Source: Hydrangea macrophylla
Taxonomy: Eukaryota > Streptophyta > Magnoliopsida > Cornales > Hydrangeaceae
Direction of reading: 5' to 3'
Assembly: GCA_033977485.1 (NCBI GenBank)
Contig: CM066997.1
Span: forward strand, 73,006,634-73,070,633
Length of the DNA: 64,000 bases
Shown: in pieces, positions 11,237 to 21,880 of the stretch
Layout of the letters: every line of letters begins with the position of its first letter
Position numbering within the stretch: the stretch's first letter is position 1
Notes under the pieces: model-generated
Database searches by the model: none
The model's input: only the letters and a program-made list of their open reading frames with translations
What the model was told of the DNA's origin: nothing
Translations under genes and position numbers: made by a program

Positions 11237-13936
11237 ATGTTAGGTACACGTTCAAATAAACCGGAATTAAAACCTTTTGACTCTGAACTTGAACGTACAT
11301 TAAGACTTAACAAGTCTTCAAACTTAACTTATAGAGTTAGGTTTTTAATAGACGACGATTTGACACCAAAACCAACGTCTTTATTTGAATCTGAAATACG
11401 TAGTACTCTTCAAAAACTAAAGAAACCACGCTTTAATAACATAGAACCAATTAAAATGGCAGACATTGGAAATAATAACGATAACAATCAAAATAACAAC
11501 GGAGCTAATATGAATAATCCTAATATCCCTCCACCTCCGCCGCTTAAAGATTATTTTATTCCGACGACTTACACGCCACAAACATGTATTGAATTACCGG
11601 AGGCGACGGCATCTCACTTTGAGATAAAGTCGTCTACCATCTCGCTACTTCCATCTTTCCATGGCCGTTTAAATGAAGATCCATATAAACACTTAGGAGA
11701 TTTTCAAGATATATGTTCTACTTTGAAAATTCAAAATCTTACTGATGATGAATTAAAAATGCGGCTCTTTCCATTCTCATTAAAGGACAAAGCTAAATAT
11801 TGGCTCCAATCTTTGGAGCCAAACACAATTAGAACATGGGAAGACTTACACACCGCATTTTTACAAAAGTTTTTCCCGATTATGCGTACGAACCAGATAA
11901 GAAAATCTATAACAAACTTTGTGATGCAAGATGGGGAATCACTCTACGACACGTGGGAAAAATTTAAAGAATTATTACGTTCGTGTCCACATCATCAGGT
12001 TCCTAAGTGGCAACTTGTTCAGGTCTTCTATGAGGGGCTTATTCCCTCTGTTAGGAACACCGTCGATGCTGTTTGTGCGGGTACCTTCCTACACAAAAGT
12101 GCCGACGAGGCCTGGAAAATATTTGAAACTTTAAGCGAGAATTCGATGCACCAAGCGGTGTCTGTCCGTTCTGAGGGATACCCACAACCTAAGAGGGAGG
12201 TAAAGTTCGAGTCAAGTCAATCAATTGAAATAAAAGAACTATCTAACAAACTTGACCGACTTTTAACAATGAACCAAACGACAGCCTCACCCGCTCGTGA
12301 AATTTGTGCATTATGTTCTGATCCTTCACATTCGATACTTGCATGTCCATCGGCGAGTCAATTTCCGGAATTCATGGAGCAACACATTAATTCTATTCAA
12401 CAATACCCACGAAATAATTATAATGCAACTACTAATAATCCGGATGCGCCATGGAGAAACCATCCTAACTTCTCGTGGAAAAATAATAATAATAATCCTA
12501 ATGAGGCGACTAATTTTCCTAATGCATATCGACCTCAGTTTCAACCTAATCAATACCAACAACCGCATCCTAATCCGAATCCTTCAAGGGGTAACATTTT
12601 TGAGGAAAAGGTGTTGGCATCCCTTAATAAAATTGAAACGCAAGTACAGGCACAAGCACAAATAGTGCACTCTCATACACAATCCATTGCGAAGCTTGAA
12701 TCCCAAATGGGACAACTAGCTACTGTAGTGAGTCGTAGAAACGAGGGGACGTTGCCTAGTCAAACAATTCAAAACCCTAAGGGACAATATGAGGTTAAGG
12801 GGTCGAATGAGCAAGTAAACGCCGTCTCAACTAGGTTGACTACACGAGAGGAAGAGGTAATAGAAATTCTGAATGAGAATGTGAAAGATATGAATAGCAA
12901 CTCTAATACGACGAAGGGTGAGGACGTGAGCCAAAATAAGAAAGAAAAAGAATCGGTCCCAACGAATTATATTCCGAGAATGCCATATCCACCTAATGTT
13001 GAGGAGCCGTCTAATCTTACAAATAAAAAGTCTAAGGTTGAGGATATACTCGAGGTATTTAAACAAGTCAAAATAAATATTCCTTTCCTCGATGCTATAA
13101 AACAAATTCCCGCTTATGCTAAATGTCTAAAAGACCTTTGTACGCAAAAACGCAAAATACTCAGTCATACGCCTAAAAAGGTCTTCCTCACGGAAAAAGT
13201 AAGTTCAATTTTCCAACACGCTCCTCCGAAATATAAGGATCCAGGTACGCCTACGATTTCATGTGTCATAGGTGACACTATCATTCATCGGGCTCTCCTT
13301 GACTTAGGAGCGAGTGTTAACCTTTTACCCTATCACGTCTATAAACAATTAGGACTAGGTGAACTTAAACCTACGGCCGCTACAATACAATTAGCGGATC
13401 GTTCTATTAAAATACCTAGAGGAATCGTCGAAGACGTACTAGTAAAAGTGGATCAATGTTTCTATCCCGTTGATTTTTTGGTCCTTGACACTGAACCCGT
13501 GCTAGATGCTAGGAAACACACTCCTGTCATTCTTGGTCGTCCATTCTTAGCCACGGCCAATGCACGTGTCAATTGTAGAACAGGGGTAATGAAAGTGTCG
13601 TTCGGAAATATAAAATTAAAATTAAATGTTTTTAATGCGGTCGATCAACCTCCTAAAGATGACGATTACCTATGTGTGGAGGGTAGTGAGGTTAAACGGA
13701 ATAGTGAGCCTAAGAACGTAATAAATATAAGTGCGGGGAATAATATAGAGGATGATGAGTGGATGAATCCTAATACTTCGGACCCTAATGTTGAATCTAC
13801 TCGAAAGGTAAGAAATCGATTTGAACATACTGATAAACCGTCGATTGAATTAATTCAAAGCGACGTAATTTTTGCTTACCATCGAGCTCTGCCTGACATT
13901 CTTAGGGGTACGAAGTCTGATTTTCAACCTCCGTAA
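11237..13936 (+). CDS. Gag-protease polyprotein of the Athila-like element
   Basis: An uninterrupted 899-residue frame. Residues ~130-290 form the retrotransposon Gag (capsid) domain, with the typical YWLQSLEPNTI and TWEDLHTAFLQKFFP stretches. A CCHC zinc knuckle, C-x2-C-x4-H-x4-C (CALCSDPSHSILAC), lies near residue 357. Asn/Pro/Gln-rich linkers follow. The aspartic protease is near residues 670-800, with the active-site motif ALLDLGASVNLLP and the downstream VILGRPFLAT motif. D-L-G-A rather than D-T/S-G-A is usual in Athila-type proteases. Gag would form virus-like particles and bind the RNA, and the protease would mature it. The frame stops 20-odd residues after the protease tail with no reverse transcriptase. 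Start: first ATG, 450 bp after the primer-binding site. The intact frame over 2.7 kb suggests recent activity or recent selection. Confidence 0.93.
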   Translation: MLGTRSNKPELKPFDSELERTLRLNKSSNLTYRVRFLIDDDLTPKPTSLFESEIRSTLQKLKKPRFNNIEPIKMADIGNNNDNNQNNNGANMNNPNIPPPPPLKDYFIPTTYTPQTCIELPEATASHFEIKSSTISLLPSFHGRLNEDPYKHLGDFQDICSTLKIQNLTDDELKMRLFPFSLKDKAKYWLQSLEPNTIRTWEDLHTAFLQKFFPIMRTNQIRKSITNFVMQDGESLYDTWEKFKELLRSCPHHQVPKWQLVQVFYEGLIPSVRNTVDAVCAGTFLHKSADEAWKIFETLSENSMHQAVSVRSEGYPQPKREVKFESSQSIEIKELSNKLDRLLTMNQTTASPAREICALCSDPSHSILACPSASQFPEFMEQHINSIQQYPRNNYNATTNNPDAPWRNHPNFSWKNNNNNPNEATNFPNAYRPQFQPNQYQQPHPNPNPSRGNIFEEKVLASLNKIETQVQAQAQIVHSHTQSIAKLESQMGQLATVVSRRNEGTLPSQTIQNPKGQYEVKGSNEQVNAVSTRLTTREEEVIEILNENVKDMNSNSNTTKGEDVSQNKKEKESVPTNYIPRMPYPPNVEEPSNLTNKKSKVEDILEVFKQVKINIPFLDAIKQIPAYAKCLKDLCTQKRKILSHTPKKVFLTEKVSSIFQHAPPKYKDPGTPTISCVIGDTIIHRALLDLGASVNLLPYHVYKQLGLGELKPTAATIQLADRSIKIPRGIVEDVLVKVDQCFYPVDFLVLDTEPVLDARKHTPVILGRPFLATANARVNCRTGVMKVSFGNIKLKLNVFNAVDQPPKDDDYLCVEGSEVKRNSEPKNVINISAGNNIEDDEWMNPNTSDPNVESTRKVRNRFEHTDKPSIELIQSDVIFAYHRALPDILRGTKSDFQPP

Positions 13937-13982
13937 GTCTTGAGCTAGAACAGTCTAGCTGAAGACGTAAAAGTTAGCGCTT

Positions 13983-14000
13983 CTTGGGAGGCAACCCAAG
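13983..14000 (+). promoter_or_regulatory. CTTGGG/CCCAAG hairpin after gag stop
   Basis: CTTGGG, six-base loop AGGCAA, CCCAAG: a perfect 6-bp stem starting 47 bases after the gag-protease stop codon. I recall similar TTGGGAGGCAACCCAA stretches from other plant LTR elements, which suggests a conserved RNA structure. Role unknown. Confidence 0.5.
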
Positions 14001-14144
14001 CTTTATTTCATTCGTTTTTCTTATTTTTGGTCATTTTTGAGTCTGTTTGTGTCTGTTTTGGACATGCTGGACAGGTTTGGGGGTTGGAATTAATTTATTT
14101 TAATAGTGTATACATAATTTTAGCTAAAAAATGGAAAATACCAT

Positions 14145-14360
14145 TCTCGCGCGCGGCCCGCTCGCGCGAGACTTCGCTCGCGCGGCCCGCTCGGGCGAGA
14201 ATGTGCCTTAGTATTTTTCTTTCGTTTTCTTTTTATGAGCCCTCAGGTTCTCTTCGCGCCTGGTTTCGCGGGCGCGAGGTACCTCGCTCGCGCGAGATTG
14301 TTAAAAAAAAAAAAAAAAAAAACCAGGAATTCGCGCGTGCGACGGTCGCTCGCGCGATTT
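14145..14360 (+). repeat. Internal GC-rich palindrome cluster
   Basis: Repeated CTCGCGCG / CGCGCGAG motifs of the type found in the LTR U3, here 210 bp beyond the gag-protease stop. The cluster is interrupted by an A run of about 19 at 14303-14321. Confidence 0.7.
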
Positions 14361-14754
14361 CCCCATTTTCTTGATATTTTCTTTTGTTTTCTATATCATT
14401 CCCCCTACCTGTTTTATTTGTTTTTCTTTTCTGTTTTTGTTTATTGGGTCATTTTAGATCGAGTCGTTTGTTATTTTCATAAGTTCTGGTTATCTTTTCT
14501 TTTCTTTTATAGCTTATTTTCGTGTTGTCTTCATAGTTTTGTTTCTTCTTATAGTTTATTTAGCTTCGTTTAGCTTAGTTATAATTCTTTTAGCTGTTTT
14601 TATTATTTTGTTTGTTTAATTTTCTTTTGTTAAGAAGTAACAGGTAACATTGAACTTTATAGCCATATTCCTTTGTGTTCACCTGTTCTATGCTTGTCAA
14701 GATCGAGGTACTATCGTTCCTTCCTTATGTACTCTCCTTTCTTTCGTTTTATTG

Positions 14755-14791
14755 TTTCATTGGGGACAATGAAAGGTTTAGGTTTGGGGGT
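14755..14791 (+). promoter_or_regulatory. Hairpin plus internal polypurine tract
   Basis: TTTCATTG, loop GGGA, CAATGAAA (14755-14774, a perfect 8-bp stem), followed by a GGTTTGGGGGT tract. This is the same arrangement as the true 3' polypurine tract at 16505-16542. Confidence 0.55.
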
Positions 14792-16504
14792 ATGCACACA
14801 CATGCACATTATTATGCACTAAAATTTTAAAATCTTTCAATAAGTGTGTTTAAATAAACGATGTTACCGACGCTTTTGCAATATCAATTTGATACTTCTT
14901 GTTCAATAACTTTGAATTGTTATAGAATGGTAAATAAGAGAATATGTGATTAAACATTTGCTAAAGTCATGATGTAATATTTTAAGTTATGTATCGTTCG
15001 AATCGTAGTTTTATATCATAAATTTGCACACAAACTTATGCACTACACGTAGTCGCTTGAATACATGTTTGATGTGAACTATAATATGATTCGGATTTCT
15101 AGATAACACATGGAGGAGACTAAGCCCAGTGAGCTTTCGAGCCTATCTTTTCTTTTTAGAGGGTTATAGATACATTGTGTTTGTCGAATTTCATTGAAAT
15201 AGCGCATCTACTTGTTGTTTAGTCTCATTATTCTTGTTTTGGTTGATAGTCAAGTTAAAATATTTGTTACCATGCTAAATAATCTTCTGTCATAATTATT
15301 GAAGAACCGTATCACCATAGGAAATGATGGTAGACCCTCTTTGTTTACTACCGACTGAAGAATTATAAATTTCCTTAGTTCGCCCTTTTGAGCCGTTAAA
15401 ATGCCATTTCTTTCTTGCTTACCATTATCCTTGTTTTTGCTCCGACTTGACAAACTTGGAGTTCACCACTGACAGATTTGTCACCTTTTAGTAGTGTTAA
15501 GGTGATGTGTTGAAAAGGAGGAAGAAAATAAGATGCTATTGGGGTAGTTTCTTGGTATTCAATAATCATTTGAGAAGCAAGAAAAGAAAAAAAAAAGAAA
15601 AAGGAAAAGAAAAAAAAAATAAAGAAGAGGAAGGTTGAAAAAAAAAATGAAAGAAAAGAAGAAAAATGAATGAAAAGGAATGAAGAGAAAGAAAAGATGA
15701 AAGTTTGTAGAAGAAAAATGAAAGAGATCGAACATGCCTTACAATGCCATTCGTAAACCTACCCAATTAATCCTTTCTATCCTTTTTCATTGCCTGAGCC
15801 ACAATACAACCTTTGAAAAGTCCTATTTGATCTTAGGAAACATGGTTTGGATATATAAACGATGGGAGGGGGATTAAAACATGGTAATGATTAATTTTTC
15901 TTGATTATTGGCATCCTATCCATGAGACTATTGTTCTTTCATGTCATGCGTCCTTTTCGAGTCATATGTGAGTATTCTCGTTTTGAAAACATATTTCCTT
16001 TGCTCGCATATATTAGATAAATTACACTTGTTTCTGAGTGTTTCATTTGAGAGTGTAATTCATTGTGAGATTCGTAGTCGAGACATAGTTGGATGGTTAT
16101 CCAAGTTATATTCCAAGTTCATGACATGCGCGTGTTCATTTGACTACCATTTCACACACGTGCAATTTTATGAGAAATTCTATTGATTTATACGATACAT
16201 GTGCTTGAGATTGTTTTTTCATGATGTAGGTAGACGTTTGATTCTGTTTCTTCTTGTTCGTTATTCTATTTCGAATCATTGTTTTATAATAAGAAGTATT
16301 GATTGTTTTAGTTTTTCGTTTTAATAAAAATTTTAAGTTAATAAAGATGGTTGTGGATGACTTGTTGACGAGAACCCTCACGAGACTTCACTCGTCCGAC
16401 TAGGGACACCTAGAGGTTTAAAAGGCTTGTTGCATACGTTAAATGCAATCGCAATCCATGCGAAAATGGAATAGTATGTTATTAGTAGTTAGTTTTTATT
16501 TTAG

Positions 16505-16542
16505 TTTTGCTCGAGGACTAGCAAAATGTAGGTTTGGGGGTG
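16505..16542 (+). promoter_or_regulatory. Hairpin plus 3' polypurine tract
   Basis: TTTTGCT, eight-base loop CGAGGACT, AGCAAAA (16505-16526), then GGTTTGGGGGTG (16531-16542) directly against the 3' LTR start at 16543. The tract is the expected plus-strand primer. The hairpin in front is a recurring companion of Athila-type tracts. Confidence 0.75.
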
Positions 16543-17914
16543 TGATCGGGAGAGAACTAATCCTAATTATATGCCTTAATGTGCAGTTCTTAGACCATTT
16601 TATCTTGTTTTTGTATATTTTTACTTTGTTTTCTAGTTTCTGACAGGTTTTGGAAGAAATCAACTAAACTAGGCTAAACAGGGTGAAAAAGCAGAAGAAA
16701 AGAAGCTGAAAAAGCCAAGTCGCGCGCGCGACCCGCGCCCCTCGAAGAACCAGAAATCGCTCGCGCGATCCGCTCGCGCGAGATCCCCAAAATCGCTCGC
16801 GCGATCCGCGCGCGCGAAGGCCAAAATGTCGCGCTCGCGCGATCCGCTCGCGCGATATGGGTAAAAACCAAAGTTGTGTATTTCAGTGTACTGAAGACTC
16901 CTGTGTAAACGAAACTGCTGAATGACGTCCAGATTGTAAATTACATCAGTTTCAGTCCGTTTCGGGTTGGAAAGGCTTCCAAAACTTGTTGTAAATCTAT
17001 ATATACCCTGTTTTATTACAATTAGGGGGTTAGACATTGTTACACACCCATACATACACATTCTACAACCATACTTCCAGCCATTAAAGGGAGGGAAGCA
17101 AGGAGAAGAAGAAGAAGACCAAGGGTTTCCATGGCCTCCTCCATCAACTACTTGCCATCTATCACTTCCATGGACGGCTAGATCATAGATCTAGGGTTTC
17201 AATGAAGCCCTAGACGAGTAATAGGGTTTTATTTATGTTTTTATTTTAGTTTTATTATGTATGGATGACAGTCACATGTTTAGAGGATTTTTATAAATAA
17301 ATCGTACTTCTAGTGATTAAATCATTGCTTTCAGAATTTATTCTTGTCTTAGATCTATTTTGACTGTGATGTGCTCAACGATCTATTCTTGCTGTGCTTG
17401 TTTAGGTTGTTTACATGTGATGGTGCTTTATTGATTCGTGCTATCAAGTATCCGAATAGTCCATGCCTAGGTTAGACGGATTAGATCACAACCCTAGTTT
17501 AGTGTGGGATAATTCGTGCTACTCGAAGATGGATTATGTTGGTGCTTGAATCATGAATATCTTCTTGTCGGAGGAATTGGGCTTGTAGCTACGATTCCCC
17601 ATTATTATCCAACGTAATAAGCTAAAGTAATTCATAAATATTCCTATTATGAAGCTAGTGGTGGATTTGCAATCCTAGGTTCCCTTAAACATTATTTAAA
17701 ACACTTTTAATTGCTTTCATAGTTTAGATTTATTTTTATTGTTATTAGTTTAATTAAATTCAAATCAAAATCCGTTTTTATAATTAATTAGATTTAGGTT
17801 TTAAGATTAAAACACGGTAGTTAATCAATCTCTGTGGGTTCGACCTTTACTTCCACACTACAAATCTTTAGGAAAGTAAAAAATACTTTTTATATCTTGA
17901 CTCTGACAAGATCA
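16543..17914 (+). repeat. 3' LTR of the Athila-like element
   Basis: 1,372 bp, a near-identical copy of 9406-10763. Differences seen: scattered single substitutions and an extra palindrome unit near 16840-16855 that is absent from the 5' copy, typical of slippage inside the palindrome cluster. TATA box at 16998-17005. Confidence 0.93.
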
Positions 17915-18004
17915 GTCGCTTCCGCATCTGTGATTGAGTTTTATTTCTTTCCTCTCTATCTTTCATCTTTCCTCGCGCTTCGGTTTTCGGGGTGTGACAT
18001 GACT

Positions 18005-18490
18005 ACAAGTTATATAGCTCATTGCTTATTCGTGTATTTTGTTTGCTCAAAATTTGTATTCTTTGAATTTTTATTTGATCATGAACAAAATGGGAACTCT
18101 TGCTATACTTTTGAAAAGCAAAAGAAAAAAAGATCCACCACAGCAACTAAATGAACTAAAGAAAAATGGTTATGCATTTACAACTTTTCTACGGATGACA
18201 TTACAATGAATCAGTTTAAATGATTAGGAAAATAACCACATATACACAATTTAGTTTAAAAATTGTTTATACAGTGTTAAAAACATTGCCTAGTTGTTAT
18301 TTAAATATTGGTTTTCATCTTTTCCCATCAAAGGGAAGGAAAAGAAAAGTACTACAATTTGATTTATAAATATCATAATACTTTGAAAATGTTCTTTGTT
18401 TGTTTCCCTTTGTGGAATTTTTATTCTTAGAAAGGGTCATGAAAATGAATGATTGCATTTACTTAATTTAGTTTAAACTTGTTTTTCAAA
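18005..18490. other. Unassigned AT-rich DNA
   Basis: Between the TSD of the solo LTR and the integrase remnant. No gene recognised. It may be the decayed 3' end of the minus-strand chromovirus, whose 3' LTR I cannot find. Confidence 0.4.
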
Positions 18491-18494
18491 ATCA

Positions 18495-19105
18495 CTCGGA
18501 GTAGAAGGAGCTGAATACCCCATACTTACTACAAATTCTGCAAGGATGGAAACACAACCTTCGTATCACGGTTAAACTCATTGACACTGAAACACTACGA
18601 TGTCTCACGATTGTATGGATGTGAATTATACTAAGGGAAACTACGATGTCGGTCACTCCGAATGGCAACGAATATGTAGATGTGGTCCAACCGATCTACA
18701 AGGATCCAAAAGAGTGTTGTCCTTATGCAAAGTTCTTAGAAATGCTATAACAGGCAATTGAAAATAGTTGTAACAAACCTATGATTCTCTGGTGTCGGTC
18801 TTTACTTACTAGCAAATCAAACAAATTCAACAATGAATCTCTTTAACCCTTTCCACCAATACTGACAACGCAAATCATGGTACATCTTTGTGCCTCCCGG
18901 ATGTGCGGCAAAATGGAAATGGCGAAACTCTTTCAACACATCTCCACAGCAAGCAACGGGAATGAACACTCGGTCTCGAGGTCTCAAACCTCTAATGTCA
19001 CCAAAAGTCTAATCCTATCCTAAGTCTTCGATAAGCATACGGAATGTCAAGGCAATGGTCTCATCATCGAGTTTCTGTACTGCTAACAACTTCAAGTCAA
19101 AACTA
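18495..19105 (-). pseudogene. Chromovirus integrase remnant
   Basis: Read on the minus strand, the frame shows the integrase N-terminal zinc-binding region: FHFAAHPGGTKMYHDLRCQ, then YWW. Before it comes a linker ending LRPRDRVFIPVAC. A decayed catalytic core follows (VDRLDHIYIF, then RDTKVVFPSLQNL) with several stop codons. This matches del/Tekay-type chromovirus integrase. It continues the pol of the minus-strand element at 27818-30877. About 100 residues between RNase H and this point are missing, together with the left end of LTR B, at the junction near 19105. Nonfunctional. Confidence 0.8.
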
Positions 19106-20450
19106 AAGAAGCAATTGAGAAATTGTATCTCAAATGCACTACAAAACAAAGATTAGTACACATGCCTTGATCAAAGATATCAAATAATCAACCCTAAGCT
19201 TCTAGCTTAAATCTATCAATCATGGAAAAAATTGACAAAACTATGAATTCCTTTTGATTTGTTGGAGCCATAGCACCTCTATGGATATATAAGCCTCAAC
19301 TGGGAACCAATGTAATGTCCATATAGGGGTTCTATAATCCCAACACGATCATAAGGAATCCATGTTTATGTTCAATTAGGTTCAACTAAGCCCAATTTTA
19401 TCCAAGAACTAGTTTTAATCATAAGCATCAATATACATGAATGAATGAATGAATATGAACAAGAATGAGATATGAATTTATTCACTAATTTGGATCACTT
19501 AGCCTCTGGATTTAAGCTAAATCATCATTATTCAAGACATGATTTGGGTCCCAAGACATTAGGAAACCATTTAACTTAAAATCAATGAGACTAGTCAAAA
19601 ACAGTGACTGTTTCTCATAAATTATAGAGAGCAGACTTGACTTTCAAAGATTGAAAAACCATACTTACAACGGTTGGATCTTAATAATATTTGGGTATGA
19701 TATGCCTCCATGAGTCTAGTTTCTAACCCAAAAAGAAAATCAAAGTTTGAACGGTTAGATCTCTGGGAATATGAAAAACACTAGACATCACTCAGGAATC
19801 TGCAACTCTCTGTCCAGAGATCTTGTACGATTTTCTAAAAATAGTAAACAAATGAGAAACATTTAGATCTTTTTAGGGTATCTTCCTAACACATTGAAAC
19901 ACTTAGAAAAAATTATTTTCGGTCAAGAAAGATCGATTAAGGTTCTAATTTATTAATTTTAAAACGGACTTACTGTTCTGAAATTTTGGACAGAGAGTTG
20001 CTTGTTTTGAAATCATAAGACCAAACCATCTTGAACATGGAATTTCATTAAAACAAAAATCACAGAGGTACTTAAATGGGTTATGAGCATCCTCCAATTG
20101 GTCTCATACAATTACAATGAACCATGATTTTATAAAAAATCTTTGATCACAGTTGGTTTATGGATTCACTGCACCTTTGTTGAATTGGCGTTCAAATTTC
20201 GAATCAAACTTGATCCATGATTCTAGAGAGAACTAGGATCAAGTATGACTATGATTATTGGAATAAATAATGAAACATGAAGAGATTCATAGATTTAGCT
20301 TAAATGGATTTCCATAATAGATCTCATAGCAAGAGAATCCTAAGGTGTAATACCCTGAAAATTTTTGTAATATATTATATAACTAGACCTTGTATGTTTC
20401 TTTTAAACACTTGTATGAGCTTGGCCTTACTCTTGGTATAAGTTGGATAC

Positions 20451-20561
20451 CAATCGATTGGCAAGTATACCAATCGATTGACTTGCTTTGGATACCAATC
20501 GATTGAACTTATCTCAATCGATTGATTGTATCAATCGATTGACACTTATGTCAATCGATTG
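20451..20561. repeat. CAATCGATTG palindrome array, upstream of TATA
   Basis: Six exact copies of CAATCGATTG spaced about 17-25 bp, ending 63 bp upstream of the TATA box at 20624. Confidence 0.95.
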
Positions 20562-20623
20562 GAGGCAGCTGGGGCAGATTCTTTTGCTCTGGCTGGGGAG
20601 AGGCCACGTGAACACTCCCTCTC

Positions 20624-20631
20624 TATATATA
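20624..20631 (+). promoter_or_regulatory. LTR TATA box
   Basis: TATATATA followed by CCAGCCC, lying between the two CAATCGATTG arrays. Probable U3/R promoter of this LTR. A run of TA/CA and GA microsatellites follows at 20700-20880, in the presumed leader. Confidence 0.65.
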
Positions 20632-21065
20632 CCAGCCCATTTTGGGCGTATTTCTGTTTACAAAAATCAGAGAGAGTGAAGGGGAGGGTTTTGTGTGTGT
20701 GTTATATATATATACACTCATATATATATATACTCATATATATACATATACATACACTCTCACACACACAGAGATGGACTGAGACGAGAAGAAGAAGAAG
20801 AAGAAGGCCAGAAAGAAGAAGAGAAGAAGGAGAAGAAAGAGAAGAGAGACGGCAGAGAACAAGAGAGAGAGAGAGGAGGACCACCATTGAAGCTCAAGCT
20901 TCAAAACATTCCCAAACACACCCTTAACGCCTAGGTGAGTTCTAAACTCACTTGGTAACTTGATATTGATGTTAGGACATGTTTTGAATGAAGAAATGGA
21001 AGAGAAACCACGAAATTCCGTTTATACATTGCTGGGCAGTCTTCTCTGCGAAGAAGACGAAGTGT

Positions 21066-21229
21066 CAATCGATTGACACTATATCAATCGATTGACATCT
21101 TTCATGTCTCAATCGATTGACATTTTATGCAATCGATTGACATGGATTGTGATCCAATCGATTGAACTTTCTTCCAATCGATTGACACTACTTTTATACC
21201 AATCGATTGACATCTATATCAATCGATTG
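21066..21229. repeat. CAATCGATTG palindrome array, downstream of TATA
   Basis: Eight exact copies of CAATCGATTG spaced about 20-25 bp, roughly 440-600 bp below the TATA box, so inside the transcribed part of the LTR. Confidence 0.95.
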
Positions 21230-21554
21230 GAAGTTACAGTTTACTGTCTTACTTGTTTAGATAATGTAATAACTGTTTAGTTGTTTATTTACTGTTCAGT
21301 ACTTCCCAGCATGCTTCATTATTGTAATAACAGACATGATAACGAGTTAATGCAGCATAGGATCGTAGTAATAACAAGACTATCGAATAACGTTATAATG
21401 TTAGGTAACGGAATAGTTGTGAATCCTTTGGAGTTAACGTTCATTTCATTCAGAGTAGTCGGGCCACATTGGGATGGTCATGTATCGGTAATAGAGTTGA
21501 ACTTAAGTAGGTTTGCTAAGATTCGGGAACCTTGCGTGGCGGGCTTTGGTCGAT

Positions 21555-21880
21555 CATATGTTCTTAAAAGCGGTAGACAGACGAAGGTGTCTATGACTTG
21601 CGGTGGACCGGACCATTTGCCCTAAGATAGCCAGATGATCTAATCATATGTTCTTAAAAGCGGTAGACAGACGAAGGTGTCTATGACATGCGGTGGACCG
21701 TGATCACTGGTAGACGTCGCTAAGTCGTGGCATAGAATGATGTACTGTTGTTTAAAGCGTTATATCCCTGACATGCGGTGAACTGTGCATATGTTCTTAA
21801 AAGCGGGGGATGGACTAACGTGGTATCCATGACATGCGGTGAACTATGCATATGTTCTTAAAAGCGGTGGATGAGCAATG
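21555..21880 (+). repeat. Tandem repeat in LTR
   Basis: Four copies (starting near 21555, 21645, 21788 and 21849) of a unit beginning CATATGTTCTTAAAAGCGG, most followed by a GACATGCGGTG-type segment. Spacing is uneven at 60-145 bp. Confidence 0.8.

Larger units (their letters stand above)
13937..16542 (+). other. Non-coding 3' region of the Athila-like element
   Basis: 2.6 kb between the gag-protease stop and the 3' LTR. It holds a CTTGGG/CCCAAG hairpin (13983-14000), a GC-rich palindrome cluster (14145-14360), two hairpin-plus-polypurine modules (14755-14791 and 16505-16542) and an A/G-rich stretch (15580-15725). No pol motif is seen in any frame. This is where an autonomous Athila would carry pol. 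Confidence 0.75.
9406..17914 (+). mobile_element. Athila-like non-autonomous LTR retrotransposon (gag-protease only, TR-GAG type)
   Basis: A complete 8,509-bp element with TSD GTCGC (9401-9405 and 17915-17919). Order: 5' LTR 9406-10763, primer-binding site 10769-10786, leader, one 899-codon gag-protease frame, 2.6 kb of non-coding 3' DNA, polypurine tract ending 16542, 3' LTR 16543-17914. The primer-binding site (complement of tRNA-Asp, as in the Athila lineage), the protease D-L-G-A motif and the polypurine tract preceded by a GAGGAC-loop hairpin all point to Athila. No reverse transcriptase, RNase H or integrase motif lies between the stop codon and the 3' LTR. The element would need enzymes supplied in trans. 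The two LTRs look nearly identical by eye (about a dozen substitutions plus a short indel), suggesting a recent insertion. Confidence 0.92.
6347..17999 (+). mobile_element. Solo LTR, chromovirus-type, split by an 8.5-kb Athila-like insertion
   Basis: The outer ends are TGTAATGTTTC (6347) and GGGGTGTGACA (ending 17999), with a perfect TSD, TGACT, at 6342-6346 and 18000-18004. Removing the insertion 9406-17914 and one copy of its TSD gives an LTR of about 3.14 kb (6347-9405 plus 17920-17999). No gag-pol adjoins either side, so this is a solo LTR. The segment 7860-8170 matches the solo LTR at 1198-3216 in inverted orientation. The two copies share the conserved stretch around the sequence ATGTTTTCTA near 8080. 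It has no coding sequence of its own. Confidence 0.88.

Noticed and set aside
12297..13105. Overlapping frames of 80-122 codons inside the Athila-like gag-protease gene.
   Set aside because: They are out-of-frame shadows produced by AAT/AAC-rich codons of the real 899-codon frame.
15566..15766. Phe/Ser-rich minus-strand frame that resembles a membrane protein.
   Set aside because: It is the translation of an A/G-rich low-complexity stretch in the 3' region of the Athila-like element.
20526..20934. Arg/Glu-rich open frames.
   Set aside because: They are translations of GA/AGA and TA/CA microsatellites in the solo LTR leader.
20451..21229. CRISPR-like array of short repeats with spacers.
   Set aside because: The repeat is a 10-bp palindrome inside a plant LTR with a TSD. 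Spacers are of uneven length and partly shared. No cas genes, and this is a eukaryotic nuclear sequence.
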